Below are positions 1-9,175 of a stretch of 64,000 bases of DNA, piece by piece. The stretch lies in contig NZ_CP011477.1 of assembly GCF_001010805.1 (NCBI RefSeq), forward strand, positions 1,131,001 to 1,195,000. Direction: 5' to 3'. The notes under the pieces are model-generated. The model searched no databases. It saw only the letters and a list, made by a program, of their open reading frames with translations, and had not been told where the DNA came from. Made by a program: the position numbers and the translations under genes. The stretch comes from Spongiibacter sp. IMCC21906. Its GTDB lineage: Bacteria; Pseudomonadota; Gammaproteobacteria; Pseudomonadales; Spongiibacteraceae. Positions within the stretch are counted from its first letter, which is position 1, and every line of letters begins with the position of its first letter.

Positions 1-720
1 TTGTTGTGGAATGGTTGGGCTGCTGTAGTTGAGCTGCTGGTCGACGACGAGCTGCCATTGCTCGTTTAGTTCTGCAGCCAGGCTGCTGACTGGATTGCGC
101 CGCACTTCGGGGTACAGTCGTTCTCTCAGTTCGATAAGGTGGTCTGGTCCCGCGTCCAGCATCACAATAAGGCCGCCGGGTTTAAGCACACGTTTGAATT
201 CGTCAAACACCGGAAAACCAAAGTTACAGAGCACAATATCCTGGCTGCTGGTGCTGAAGGGGAGCTGTCGATTGCTGGCCACAACCCCTTCTAAGCCGGG
301 GTTGCGGGCGCGGCAGGCTCGCACGGCCCATTTGGATATATCCAGGCCGCAAGCTTGTATTGCGGGTTGGCGCGGAAGCAAGGCATGGCAGAGCTGGTTC
401 AGGTAATAGCCTTCGCCGCAGCCAGCATCGAGAATGCTGACGGTTTTGCCCTCGGTTAGCAGTGGCATAAGTTTGCTGTTGATTGCCGCTGCGAGAGGTT
501 GATAAACCCCAGTGTCGAGAAAATCCCGTCGGGCGTTGACCATGTCTCGGCTGTCGCCAGGGTCTTTTGAGCGCTTGTTTTGTACCGGTAATAAATTGAC
601 ATAACCCTGCCGGGCGATATCAAAACTGTGGCCTGATGGGCAGCGCCAGCTTTGCTCTGTTTGGCTCAAGCCTTGCTGACAAAGCGGGCATTGTAAATTG
701 CTTAAGGGAAGGTATGACAT
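1..720 (-). CDS. rlmA: 23S rRNA (guanine-N1)-methyltransferase RlmA, C-terminus beyond window edge
   Basis: Reading leftward from the ATG at 718-720 gives 240 uninterrupted codons that run off the window. The N-terminus carries a zinc-binding knuckle (C11, C14, C27, H31), the pattern of RlmA (RrmA), which methylates G745 of 23S rRNA. Behind it come the SAM-binding motif I (LDAGCGEGYY, about residues 90-99) and a motif IV-like stretch (DIVLCNFGFPVF). The E. coli enzyme has about 270 residues, so roughly 30 are missing outside the window. The enzyme acts in the cytoplasm on the large subunit and affects sensitivity to some ribosome-targeting antibiotics. It follows the ABC transporter gene in the same direction, separated by 104 bp. 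Confidence 0.9.
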   Translation of the reverse strand, partial: MSYLPLSNLQCPLCQQGLSQTEQSWRCPSGHSFDIARQGYVNLLPVQNKRSKDPGDSRDMVNARRDFLDTGVYQPLAAAINSKLMPLLTEGKTVSILDAGCGEGYYLNQLCHALLPRQPAIQACGLDISKWAVRACRARNPGLEGVVASNRQLPFSTSSQDIVLCNFGFPVFDEFKRVLKPGGLIVMLDAGPDHLIELRERLYPEVRRNPVSSLAAELNEQWQLVVDQQLNYSSPTIPQQ

Positions 721-824
721 TAACTCAGCGGGGCCGTGGTGGTTAAGGAGGCGATTATGGCGTGATCGGCTCACAGAGACCAGCGCCGCTCGCCAGCAAC
801 TCGGTTCGTCATTAAAAAGTGCGC

Positions 825-2612
825 TTATCGTTGGTCCAGGTCTCGTTGCTGCACGGCCCATAGCTTAGCGTAGTGGCCATTATGTTCGAGCAGTTCGCGG
901 TGATGGCCTCTTTCGACGATTCGGCCCTGATCCAATACCAGAATTTGTTCGGCGTCGACTATGGTGGAGAGTCGGTGAGCAATCACCAGCATGGTGTGTT
1001 CTCTAGCGATGGTTTTGATGGCGTCTAAAATCAGCTGCTCAGAGCCGCTATCCAACGACGAGGTGGCCTCATCAAAAATCATGATCGGTGCATTTTTGAG
1101 CAAGGCTCGGGCAATCGATACCCGCTGTTTTTCACCGCCAGAGAGCTTTAAGCCGCGCTCGCCTACCAAGGTGTCGACCCCTTGCGGGAGGTGTTTTATA
1201 AAGTCCTCGAGGTGAGCCATGCGAATCGCGTTTGCGACTTCTTCATCGCTGGCATCGATACGGCCATAGCGGATGTTTTCTAAAATGCTTTGATTAAATA
1301 AGACGGTATCTTGGGGAACAATACCCAGCTGTTGCCGCAGCGAACGTTGGCTGACGTGGCTAATATTTTGGCCGTCAATACAGATCTCGCCACTGCTGGC
1401 GTCATAAAAACGGAACAACAGTTTTAGCAGGGTCGATTTACCGGCACCACTGGCGCCGACAATAGCCACTTTTTGACGGGCGGGGACGGTAAAGGAAATG
1501 TTCTCCAAAATAGCGCGATCACTGTGGTAGTGAAAACTTAGGTTTTTGACCTCGATGCTGCCGCTGCCAATCTGGAGCGCGGTGGCATTTGGGGCATCGT
1601 TTAAGCTCGGTTGTTGTTTTAGCAGGTCGAACATGGCCTCGATATTGGCCAGCGAGCCTTTCATTTCTCGGTAAACAAAGCCCAAAAAATTTAAGGGCAT
1701 AAAGACCTGCATCATAAAAGCATTGATCAGCGCAAAGTCGCCCAAGGTCATTTCTTCTGCCAATACTTGCTGAGCGGCCAATACCATGGCGGCGGTCATC
1801 GCGGCGGCAATGATAAAAGCTTGCCCGGCATTGAGGGCAAACAGGCTTAGCCGGTTCTGGCGCCGGGCTTGCTCCCAGCTGGCCAGCTCGCCGTCGTATT
1901 GCCTGGCTTCGTGTTCTTCGTTGTTGAAGTATTTGACGGTTTCAAAATTGAGTAGGCTGTCGACGGCCCGGGTGCTGCTGCGGGACTCTGCCTGATTGGC
2001 TTTGCGAATAAAGCCGGTACGCCATTCGGTGGCAACCACCGAAAAGGCGACATAGCTGGCCACGGCGGCAAATACAATAACGGCGAACCAGGCGCTATAG
2101 CGCCAGCCCAAAATGGCAATGACCAGGCCGATTTCTAGAAAGGTGGGGATGATATTAAATACCATAAACCGCAGCAAAAAACTGATGCCATTGGTGCCCC
2201 GTTCGATATCACGAGACAGGCCGCCGGTGCGGCGATTCAGGTGAAAGTCTAAGTCCAGTTTGTGCAAGTGACGAAACACTTGCAGGCCGACATTGCGCAT
2301 GGCCCGCTCGGTGACCCGGCCAAACACGGTATCTCTCAATTCGCCAAATAGCACATTGGCAAAGCGCAGGCCGCCATAGGCGAGCAACAATGATAAAGGC
2401 AGTAGCGTTAAGGTGGCCGCGCCGGTGTTGTCCAGGTAATCGACAATGTGCTTGAGGGCGAAGGGCATCCCCACACTGGCCAGTTTTGCCGCCACCAAGC
2501 ATAGCAAGGCAATGGCAATGCGGCCGCGAAAATCGTGGAGGTAGGGTAGTAGCTCCAGCAGCGTTGACCAGCTGGCACGCTGATCTTCTTTATAAGCGGT
2601 GTTGTGATGCAT
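825..2612 (-). CDS. Atm1/HMT1-type ABC exporter (fused permease and ATPase)
   Basis: This is a 595-residue half-transporter: an N-terminal six-helix type-1 exporter domain (about residues 25-310) and a C-terminal nucleotide-binding domain. The ATPase has Walker A GASGAGKST (about 386-394), signature LSGGEKQ (about 490), Walker B IMIFDEATSS (about 510) and the switch histidine in VIAHRLST, so it should be active. The transmembrane part carries FETVKYFNNEEHE and NRRTGGLSRDIERG, characteristic of the Atm1/ABCB7 branch. That branch exports glutathione-related or metal-thiolate compounds and is linked to Fe-S cluster or heavy-metal homeostasis. The gene starts 17 bp after the DUF3301 gene, so it is probably the distal part of a leftward operon beginning at 3658. 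The exact substrate cannot be read from the sequence. Confidence 0.9.
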   Translation of the reverse strand: MHHNTAYKEDQRASWSTLLELLPYLHDFRGRIAIALLCLVAAKLASVGMPFALKHIVDYLDNTGAATLTLLPLSLLLAYGGLRFANVLFGELRDTVFGRVTERAMRNVGLQVFRHLHKLDLDFHLNRRTGGLSRDIERGTNGISFLLRFMVFNIIPTFLEIGLVIAILGWRYSAWFAVIVFAAVASYVAFSVVATEWRTGFIRKANQAESRSSTRAVDSLLNFETVKYFNNEEHEARQYDGELASWEQARRQNRLSLFALNAGQAFIIAAAMTAAMVLAAQQVLAEEMTLGDFALINAFMMQVFMPLNFLGFVYREMKGSLANIEAMFDLLKQQPSLNDAPNATALQIGSGSIEVKNLSFHYHSDRAILENISFTVPARQKVAIVGASGAGKSTLLKLLFRFYDASSGEICIDGQNISHVSQRSLRQQLGIVPQDTVLFNQSILENIRYGRIDASDEEVANAIRMAHLEDFIKHLPQGVDTLVGERGLKLSGGEKQRVSIARALLKNAPIMIFDEATSSLDSGSEQLILDAIKTIAREHTMLVIAHRLSTIVDAEQILVLDQGRIVERGHHRELLEHNGHYAKLWAVQQRDLDQR

Positions 2613-2629
2613 TGTATTCCTGTGGGCGC

Positions 2630-2965
2630 TTAATGCAGGCTGGATTCTTCAGGCACGCGATGGGGCGGTAGATGAATAGTAATAATGCGATTTCCCAAGG
2701 TGACGATATAACCTTGATAGCGCTCGTGCCCGGTGACGGTAAATTCAAAGTTGTAGCGCCGCCAAAATCGTAGGCTGCCGTGACGGTCCCGCTTAAACCA
2801 GACCGAACGCAGTGCGACATTGTCGTCCAGCAATTTTAGCTGTTGTTCTTTTAAACTGCGCTTGGTGGCAGCTAAGGCAATTTCGCGGGTGCGTTGTGCC
2901 CGCCACCAAATGGCAAGTATCGCGATGAAAGCCGTTAAAATACTGAGATCAGCAAGGTTTACCAT
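2630..2965 (-). CDS. DUF3301-type small membrane-anchored protein
   Basis: I take the start at the ATG at 2965 (111 residues); an ATG 33 bp upstream would overlap the neighbouring gene by 17 bp. One N-terminal transmembrane helix (about residues 5-20, LSILTAFIAILAIWW) is followed by a basic cytoplasmic segment (RAQRTREIALAATKRSL). A C-terminal domain rich in aromatic residues follows, with RFWRRYNFEFTVTG and a GYIVTLG motif, which resembles the DUF3301 family. Function is unknown. It lies 16 bp downstream of the 99-residue membrane protein and 17 bp upstream of the ABC exporter, so it is probably co-transcribed with both. Confidence 0.7.
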   Translation of the reverse strand: MVNLADLSILTAFIAILAIWWRAQRTREIALAATKRSLKEQQLKLLDDNVALRSVWFKRDRHGSLRFWRRYNFEFTVTGHERYQGYIVTLGNRIITIHLPPHRVPEESSLH

Positions 2966-2981
2966 GGTTGTTGCATAATGT

Positions 2982-3281
2982 TCAGAAAATCCAAGCAATC
3001 ATTAGCCACAACACCAGGAAAAAACCCAGAAAACCGCTGAGCATGAATTGTAGCTCACCCAGCAGGCCGTCACCGGCGGCGATGGCAAATACCACCAATA
3101 CGGCAACGGTGACAAAGAAGGCGATAACCGCGGCATCTTTCATCCCCAGTCCTGGGCTGAAATGCGCGTTAATAAAGCCGGCCATTAAGGGCAGCATCAG
3201 ATAAATGGCAATGGCTGCCAGTAAGACAACCACCGCTAAGCCAATAGCAAGTTTGCCGGTATCGTCTTGGTCGCGGCTCAT
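2982..3281 (-). CDS. Small three-helix membrane protein of unknown function
   Basis: This 99-residue protein is almost entirely hydrophobic, with helices at about residues 10-33, 47-68 and 76-98 and a short charged N-terminus (MSRDQDDTGK). No motif points to a function and I do not recognise the family. It starts 2 bp after the stop of the PH-domain gene, which supports translational coupling and a shared job. Together with the PH-domain and DUF3301 proteins it makes a set of three small envelope proteins ahead of the ABC exporter. Confidence 0.65.
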   Translation of the reverse strand: MSRDQDDTGKLAIGLAVVVLLAAIAIYLMLPLMAGFINAHFSPGLGMKDAAVIAFFVTVAVLVVFAIAAGDGLLGELQFMLSGFLGFFLVLWLMIAWIF

Positions 3282-3283
3282 GC

Positions 3284-3658
3284 TTAGTGCGCCTGACTCG
3301 CTTTGACCAGTTCTCTAAAAACTTCTGGCCGGGGCATACCTTGCACCTGTATTTCGGCGGTGTCGCCGGCGGTATAGACCGACAGGGTGCCCACTTTAAA
3401 AATGCGATTGCCCAGTGTCTGGGAAATTTTGACGGTGCGGATACTGGAAATATTCAACTCGGTGCGCTCTTTGTTCAATAGGCCCCGTTCCAGAATAATC
3501 TCATTGCCGCGAATTTCCAGCAGCGTTGACCGGCACTTTAGGTACCACACCATCAAAATCAAAATGCCCACTGCGATGGGAATCAGCAATACCGCCAGGA
3601 TGAATCCCAGCGGGTGATTGCGAAACATAGATGGGTTTTCTGAATATTCTTCGTTCAC
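3284..3658 (-). CDS. Bacterial PH-domain (bPH2/YdbS-like) membrane protein
   Basis: The 124-residue product has one hydrophobic N-terminal helix (about 17-39) followed by a single bacterial pleckstrin-homology-like domain. Typical pieces are LLEIRGNEIILERGLLNKERTELN, given here only as residues about 47-70, and the strand LGNRIFKVGTLSVYTAGD. Short proteins of this kind are common in Gammaproteobacteria and lack a known biochemical role. It is the first gene of a tight leftward run (3658 to 825) and lies 92 bp downstream of asmA. A promoter could sit in that gap or upstream of asmA. Confidence 0.8.
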   Translation of the reverse strand: MNEEYSENPSMFRNHPLGFILAVLLIPIAVGILILMVWYLKCRSTLLEIRGNEIILERGLLNKERTELNISSIRTVKISQTLGNRIFKVGTLSVYTAGDTAEIQVQGMPRPEVFRELVKASQAH

Positions 3659-3750
3659 CGTGTGCTCTCCAGTGCCGCGTTTTGCATTATCGTGACGACC
3701 ATTCTACACAAATCTATAGTTTGGTACGCGCGCGGTGATGAATGTGCTGC

Positions 3751-6180
3751 TCAGTCTTTTTTGAACAACTGCTTGAAGAGCTGTTTCGCGGCCTCGCCTT
3801 TTTCGCCACCGAGTTTCTCTTCTAGTACTTCTTTGGCTTTCTCGTCGACCTTGTCTTTGACCTTTTCTTTGGCAATATCCTCAATCACTCTGACGTCTGG
3901 TAAACAGCTGGTGGCATTCACACTGTCAAAGTCTGACTTGCAGCGTATGGGAATATTGCGATTGAGCAGCTTGGTGTTGTTGACGGTGCAGGACAGTCCC
4001 TCGCTGTCGTTGCCAGTAAGCTTGGTGTTAAACACTAAATCAAAGGCTGATTTCCGTAAATTGACTTTGCCTTCGCCGCTGAGGTTTAAACGTGATACGC
4101 CAGCATTGAGTTTTTCGATTTTGGCGATGCCATCGACAAAGGTGATGCGAGTGGTGGTGTCTTTAAAGTTGGTAAAGGCCGCCCAACCCTGAGGGTTAAA
4201 TTCTTCTTTTTGAACGGTGGCCACCAAACGGCAAAAGGCGCGTTCAATATTAATGCCTTGAAATTGAAACTCCTGCCCCTTCATAACCACACTGCCGTTC
4301 AGCTTGCTTTCAATGGCGGTGATGGTGTCGCCCTGCGTACTGATGTCGACGTCGAGGTCGCTTTTTCCGGAGAAGCGCTGCTCGATGTTCAGGTCTTTCA
4401 GCAGTTGTCCTAGCGGAAGTTTTTGAACCTTACTTTGCAAGGTGTACTGATACGGTTTTTTGCTGCTGTCGATCCGGGCGGTGGCGGAAAATGGGCTGTC
4501 GTACATTGTGCCGCTAAGGGGAGCTAGTTGTAATTTTCCACCGTTGGCACTGAGGCCGAGTTTGAGATTGCTAAAGGGGATACGTTTGGCGATAAGCTGG
4601 CCTACTTTGAGGTCCAGGGCGATATTGAGGTCTTGCAGTGCGCTTAGGTCTATTTCTTCTTCAGGAGTGGGCTTGTCTCCGGGGGGGGACTGAGTGGCTG
4701 GCGATGGCTCAGAGGGGCTTTTTTTGCCGCTGTCTGCTGGGGCATCTTCAACCGGTGGCAGGTAGTCATCAATATTGAGTACGTCTGCTTGTAAGTTTAG
4801 CGCAATCGCTTGCTTGTCATCGAGGCCAAGCTTGGCGTTGCCTTTGAACTCGGTGGAATCCAGATGCATTAAAATATTGCTAATCTCAAGCTGCTTATCG
4901 CTGCCCTTAAAGGCCATGCTTAAATCACTATGGTTTAAGGCTTTAGGGTGGCTCATTTCTGGCAGTTCAATGTTAAGCAGTTTGGCAATTTCTTTGGGAT
5001 TGATGGCAGCCAAGTTGAGTTTGCCCTGATAGTTAAGGGGCGCGCTGGTAAATTGAACATTGCCAGAAAGGCTAATATTTTGCTCTTTGGGCTTGAGCGC
5101 CAGCGTAAATTCCTCAAGGGCGCCGCTGCCAAAATCGTCAGCAAGGCGATACTTCCCTGTCAAATTGATAGCGGTTTCTATCTTTGTTGTGGTCTTGCCT
5201 TGGGGAATGTCGGCGCTCATGTTGGCAGCAAGGGCGATAGCTTGAGGCTCGCCGCCAGGCAGCAGTGAGGTCGTCAGTTTAAGGTCGGAGATTTCAATGC
5301 CTTGCCCAGCGCCTTGCAGATTGAGTTGTCCCTGTTTTAAATCGATAACAGGAAGGCTCATTGGGCCGTTAGCGGGCAGTTTTATTTTGATAACGCTGGC
5401 CATGGCAGCCGTCAATTTTTTACTGCCTTCGGGGGTTTTTAACTCTAAGGCCGTTTCCAACTGGCTATTGGCGACTTCAAACTCACTAAAGTCCGCTTTT
5501 GCAGCGATATCGCCAGTTAATGCAATATTGCCGTTAAGGGTTTGCTGGCCATCGTCAAAACTCAATTCGGTACTAAAGTCGAGGGGGAAGGCCGGGCCGC
5601 CCAAACGAATGTCTTGGCCTTCTAGCTGCAAGTTTTTAAGTTCTATCTTTTGGCCGCTGCTGTCATCTCGGTAGCGAATATGGCTATCGCTTAGGCTCAG
5701 TTTCTCTATGCCCAAATCCAGTTCAGACGGCGTCTCACCAGTATCGCTGCTGTCTGCGACCTCTTTTTTCTTGTCAGCGTCGGTTTTACCCAGTTGCTGC
5801 CAGTTACTGCTGCCGTCTTTGTTCACCACTAAATTAGCGTCCAAGCCCTTTACGGCTAGGCCGCGCATTTCTATTTGTTTGTTGAGCAATGGCATCAATG
5901 CGACAGCGACGGACAGTTCGTCCAGGGTGGCAATGGGGGTGTTTGTTGCATCGGGTGCGGCGATGCTGGTCTTTTCGGTCACAATTTGAAGTTCTGGAAA
6001 AAAGCGCCAAGACAATTCGCCATCCAGTTTTAGAATCACGCCTTGTTTGGCGGCAAGTTGTTCAAAATCATCCCGGAAGATATTCGGGTCTATCCAGAAT
6101 AAGAGTGCCACCGCAGCAAGAACCACGGTGATGGCCAGTACTGAAATTATCCCCAGAATCCATTTTAGGCTGCGTTGCAT
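3751..6180 (-). CDS. asmA: AsmA-family inner-membrane-anchored envelope protein
   Basis: The 809-residue protein has a single N-terminal transmembrane helix (about residues 9-30) and a long periplasmic part made mostly of short alternating strands. This is the organisation of AsmA/TamB/YhdP-type proteins, thought to act in phospholipid transfer and outer-membrane homeostasis. The conserved N-terminal AsmA motif (DPNIFRDDFEQLAAKQG) is present, as is the C-terminal AsmA region (about 570-750). A Ser/Pro-rich linker (about 480-505) separates the two halves. The last 45 residues are very rich in Lys and Glu and probably helical. Length is in the range of long AsmA paralogues. It is transcribed leftward, divergently from the lipoprotein gene at 6656. 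Confidence 0.85.
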   Translation of the reverse strand: MQRSLKWILGIISVLAITVVLAAVALLFWIDPNIFRDDFEQLAAKQGVILKLDGELSWRFFPELQIVTEKTSIAAPDATNTPIATLDELSVAVALMPLLNKQIEMRGLAVKGLDANLVVNKDGSSNWQQLGKTDADKKKEVADSSDTGETPSELDLGIEKLSLSDSHIRYRDDSSGQKIELKNLQLEGQDIRLGGPAFPLDFSTELSFDDGQQTLNGNIALTGDIAAKADFSEFEVANSQLETALELKTPEGSKKLTAAMASVIKIKLPANGPMSLPVIDLKQGQLNLQGAGQGIEISDLKLTTSLLPGGEPQAIALAANMSADIPQGKTTTKIETAINLTGKYRLADDFGSGALEEFTLALKPKEQNISLSGNVQFTSAPLNYQGKLNLAAINPKEIAKLLNIELPEMSHPKALNHSDLSMAFKGSDKQLEISNILMHLDSTEFKGNAKLGLDDKQAIALNLQADVLNIDDYLPPVEDAPADSGKKSPSEPSPATQSPPGDKPTPEEEIDLSALQDLNIALDLKVGQLIAKRIPFSNLKLGLSANGGKLQLAPLSGTMYDSPFSATARIDSSKKPYQYTLQSKVQKLPLGQLLKDLNIEQRFSGKSDLDVDISTQGDTITAIESKLNGSVVMKGQEFQFQGINIERAFCRLVATVQKEEFNPQGWAAFTNFKDTTTRITFVDGIAKIEKLNAGVSRLNLSGEGKVNLRKSAFDLVFNTKLTGNDSEGLSCTVNNTKLLNRNIPIRCKSDFDSVNATSCLPDVRVIEDIAKEKVKDKVDEKAKEVLEEKLGGEKGEAAKQLFKQLFKKD

Positions 6181-6655
6181 AGCGGGCTCCTAAAGCCGTG
6201 GTGTCTTGCTGTTGGGACCACGGTAATAAGGCAGGGTTTCCTTTGCTGTCAGAGAAACCTTACTGAAAGGCCGATCGCCCAGAACGTGTGTAAAAGAAGC
6301 AGAATTATTCGTTTTTCGCAATCCTGCTCCGTACAACTACGGCTAGTGGAAAGGCCGTAATGTGTGAACACTCCATTTTGCAGTAACAAGGCGATACGAA
6401 GTCTTTGGATTATGTCCCATTTGATTTCGGTTATCACGTAGTTCCTTTTTTACGCCCGACTGATTGAATAGGGTCACGATGACGGTACTTGCTTGCCCGG
6501 ATTCATAACACTTCTTCTTATGGCGCATAAAAATAGTGTTGATGTGGCTTAGAGAAGGTAGCAAATGGCTGCATACGAAGATTAAAGAGTGGCCGTCAGA
6601 TAGCGGTTTATACATGGACGGCGATTTCTAACCCAGTACTACATGGAGCATTAAC
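6181..6655. other. Divergent intergenic region between asmA and a lipoprotein gene
   Basis: These 475 bp separate two divergent genes and should contain both promoters. I see a hairpin-capable pair CCGTGGT/ACCACGG close upstream of asmA (about 6195-6221) and a second one (GGGTTTC ... GAAACC) at about 6235-6270. Short open frames here overlap one another on the minus strand and have no ribosome-binding site or recognisable composition, so I call no gene. Confidence 0.4.
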
Positions 6656-8092
6656 ATGCTTATTAAAGAACCGAAAAAAATACTAACGGCGTTCGCGTTG
6701 AGTGCAACTCTTGCTCTGGCTGCTTGTGGCGGCGGGGGAGGAGGCGGTGGCAGTACGGCTTCTGGCAACAATGACAATGAAGACCCAGGGACAAACCCCG
6801 AGACCTCTATTGGTAGCGAGTCGTCAAATGTGGAAGGCCCTCTCGATATCTTGCAAGAACCGCTGTCTAACCAAGTTTTTGGTGCACTGGCTGACGGTGC
6901 TGCTGGTGTCCCAGGGGTGGGTGAGCCTTTGGCAGGTTTAGTAAACTGTTCCAGCCAGCTCATTGTTACTGATGTGCTGGATATTCTAGATTCCTTCCTT
7001 GTGCTGGTTGATCCCACCTCCTTACAAAATCCTCAGAGTTTAATTACTGACGCCGCGCCGCAATTGCAGGCAACGTTTACGGAATTTGCCGCTGATCTCC
7101 CCGGCCTTTTAGCTTCACTCGCGGATGGTGATTGTGCGATGGATTCGGATGCCGAACCTGGCAGTAATCCGTTGAATGGCACGCCACTGCAGCCCCTCGG
7201 TGATGCCTTGGCGCCAGTGCTGGGTGGATTTGGTGGCGGAGAGATGGGTATTGGCTCTTTGTCTGCGTTGGTTGCTCAGCTGAGCACTGCCTTTTCTGAT
7301 GGTTTGGCGTCTGCATATGCGGCAGATCCTACTGGACAGTTATCGACGGCACCGGTGCTGAGCGGCGTACTTGAAACACTTGATGTCGCGCTATTTGATT
7401 TGTCGGGCACCGTGGCGGCCATTGAGGACTTTGATAATCCTACAGGAGTCGCTTCTGCGGTTAGTACCACGCTTGAGAATCTGCTGAACAATGTATTGAT
7501 TGGGGTGGTACCCATTGGCTTGATCGAAGAGCAATCCGGTCAGGGGCCAATTATCAGTAGTCAAATTGAGTCTGCGGTGGCAACACTCACCGGGCTGCTC
7601 GGTGGTGACTTCAGTGGCTTTACCGATGGTGACTTTACTCAGCTTTTTCAAAGCGGTATCACCGATTTGTTGAGCGGTTTAGGCGGTGGTGAAGACTCTC
7701 CGCTTGCTGGGACGCCGTTGGCCGCTATTCAGGATTTGATTGCGGGTGGCTTAGCGGGTGGCTTTACGGGGTTACCCACTACAGGTACTCCGCTTGATAC
7801 GGTGCTACTACCGGTAACCGCTGTACTAGAAGCGCTGATGGGTTTTGATAGTGGCCCAACAGGTACGCCATTAGATATTATTCTTGGGCCGTTGGCTGAA
7901 GGCTTGGGTGGTAGTGCTGATGCAGCATCGTGCCCGCTGGCGGCAACCCCACTGTCGGCATTGTGTTCCTTAACTGAGGGCTTGCTAGATGGTTTGGCGT
8001 TGGATGATTCTAATCCATTGGCTTTGCTGACTGATCTGCTGACCAGTGGCCCCTTGGCTGGACTTTTTGGTGTGCTGATTCCTCAGTCATAA
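6656..8092 (+). CDS. Secreted lipoprotein with imperfect GTPL repeats, function unknown
   Basis: The 478-residue product begins with a lipoprotein signal peptide ending LALAAC (C24). Eight glycines follow directly, a common tether in surface lipoproteins of marine Gammaproteobacteria. The mature protein is acidic and low in basic residues. It contains at least five imperfect units built on GTPL or ATPL followed by a leucine-rich stretch and a Gly-rich turn (for example NGTPLQPLGDAL, AGTPLAAIQDLI, TGTPLDTVLLP, TGTPLDIILGP, AATPLSALCSL), mostly in the C-terminal half. Asp at +2 is absent (Gly instead), so outer-membrane placement is likely. I do not recognise a named family. The gene is monocistronic and ends at a strong terminator. 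Confidence 0.75.
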   Translation: MLIKEPKKILTAFALSATLALAACGGGGGGGGSTASGNNDNEDPGTNPETSIGSESSNVEGPLDILQEPLSNQVFGALADGAAGVPGVGEPLAGLVNCSSQLIVTDVLDILDSFLVLVDPTSLQNPQSLITDAAPQLQATFTEFAADLPGLLASLADGDCAMDSDAEPGSNPLNGTPLQPLGDALAPVLGGFGGGEMGIGSLSALVAQLSTAFSDGLASAYAADPTGQLSTAPVLSGVLETLDVALFDLSGTVAAIEDFDNPTGVASAVSTTLENLLNNVLIGVVPIGLIEEQSGQGPIISSQIESAVATLTGLLGGDFSGFTDGDFTQLFQSGITDLLSGLGGGEDSPLAGTPLAAIQDLIAGGLAGGFTGLPTTGTPLDTVLLPVTAVLEALMGFDSGPTGTPLDIILGPLAEGLGGSADAASCPLAATPLSALCSLTEGLLDGLALDDSNPLALLTDLLTSGPLAGLFGVLIPQS

Positions 8093-8115
8093 TCCTGTCA
8101 ATGTCTTGACGTTGA

Positions 8116-8143
8116 GGCGGCTCAAATTGAGCCGCCTTTTTTT
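8116..8143. terminator. Rho-independent terminator between convergent genes
   Basis: GGCGGCTC and GAGCCGCC form an 8-bp (up to 10-bp) GC-rich stem around an AAATT loop, followed by seven T residues on the plus strand. It ends the lipoprotein transcript and lies 12 bp before the end of the convergent deacetylase gene. Confidence 0.88.
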
Positions 8144-8155
8144 ATGTCTGGTTTT

Positions 8156-9064
8156 TTATTGATAAAGCTTAGTGGCCTCTTCAATGACAATGGCATGCCG
8201 GGCCGCTAGCGCTTTGTGGTCCCGATCGTAACCACCACCAATTACTGTGGCAATGGGGATGTTCCTACTGAGACAGTGTTGCACCACCATGTGATCTCGC
8301 GTCCTGATACCTTCCAAGCTGATATCGAGTAAACCCAATGGGTCGCCGCTGTACACATCGACTCCCGCATCATAAATTACCAAGTCGGGTTGTTGTTCAG
8401 CCAGCAGTTTAAGCAGTTGAGCTTCGACAATAGCGAGGTAGGTTTGATCTCGGCAGCCCTTTGGAATGTCGATGTCCAGGTCGCTGATGGCTTTGCGAGC
8501 CGGAAAGTTTTTGTCGCAGTGTACCGAGCACGTGAAGATTGAATCCTCCGATGCGAGCAATGTTGCGGTGCCATCGCCTTGATGAACATCGCAGTCAAAG
8601 ATAAGAATTTTCGCGACCTTCTGTTGTGCAATCAGGGCTTTGGCGGTAATAGCTAAATCGTTGAAGATACAGAAGCCGGAGCCAAAGTCGTAATGCGCGT
8701 GGTGAGTGCCGCCAGCAAGGTGGCAGGCCAGGCCGTATTTGAGCGCGAGTTGTGCGGTGAGAAAGCTACCGTTCACCGCTGTAATACTGCGTCGCACCAG
8801 CGCTTCGCTCCAGGGGAGGCCCATGCGACGAAGTGCTGTTTTGTCGAGGGTATTATTGATAAAGCTGTTTACATAAGAGGGGCAGTGGGCCAATTCAATC
8901 AGGCCTGCTTTGGCGGCACCGGGTCGAAAATGATTCGCGGTGGTCAACAGCTGTCGTTCCCGGAGATAATCCTGTAGCAAGCCAAATTTCGCCATGGGAA
9001 ATCGGTGCTTTAAGGAAAAGGGGAAGCTGTAGTTTGGATTGCTGACCAACGGTGGCAAAGGCAT
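8156..9064 (-). CDS. Histone-deacetylase-like amidohydrolase (class IV HDAC type)
   Basis: The 302-residue protein shows the full active site of the arginase/deacetylase fold: H121 and H122 in GGTHHAH, the zinc ligands D159 and H161 in DCDVHQGDG and D241 in SGDPLG, and the transition-state tyrosine Y279 in GGGYDRD. Bacterial members remove acyl or acetyl groups from polyamines, acetoin-related or unknown small substrates, and possibly from protein lysines. The N-terminus NYSFPFSLKHRFPMAKF is typical for the short class IV-like group. It is a single gene, convergent with the lipoprotein gene and divergent from mtgA. The in vivo substrate cannot be deduced here. Confidence 0.92.
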   Translation of the reverse strand: MPLPPLVSNPNYSFPFSLKHRFPMAKFGLLQDYLRERQLLTTANHFRPGAAKAGLIELAHCPSYVNSFINNTLDKTALRRMGLPWSEALVRRSITAVNGSFLTAQLALKYGLACHLAGGTHHAHYDFGSGFCIFNDLAITAKALIAQQKVAKILIFDCDVHQGDGTATLLASEDSIFTCSVHCDKNFPARKAISDLDIDIPKGCRDQTYLAIVEAQLLKLLAEQQPDLVIYDAGVDVYSGDPLGLLDISLEGIRTRDHMVVQHCLSRNIPIATVIGGGYDRDHKALAARHAIVIEEATKLYQ

Positions 9065-9175
9065 TGACGGCGACGACCTATATAATATGAATCACTCAAT
9101 CGAGATCTAAATCGGGATATAGTGCCATGATGATAGGTCTAGGCGAAGGGCAAGGCTGAGTAAAGGCGAGGGGAT

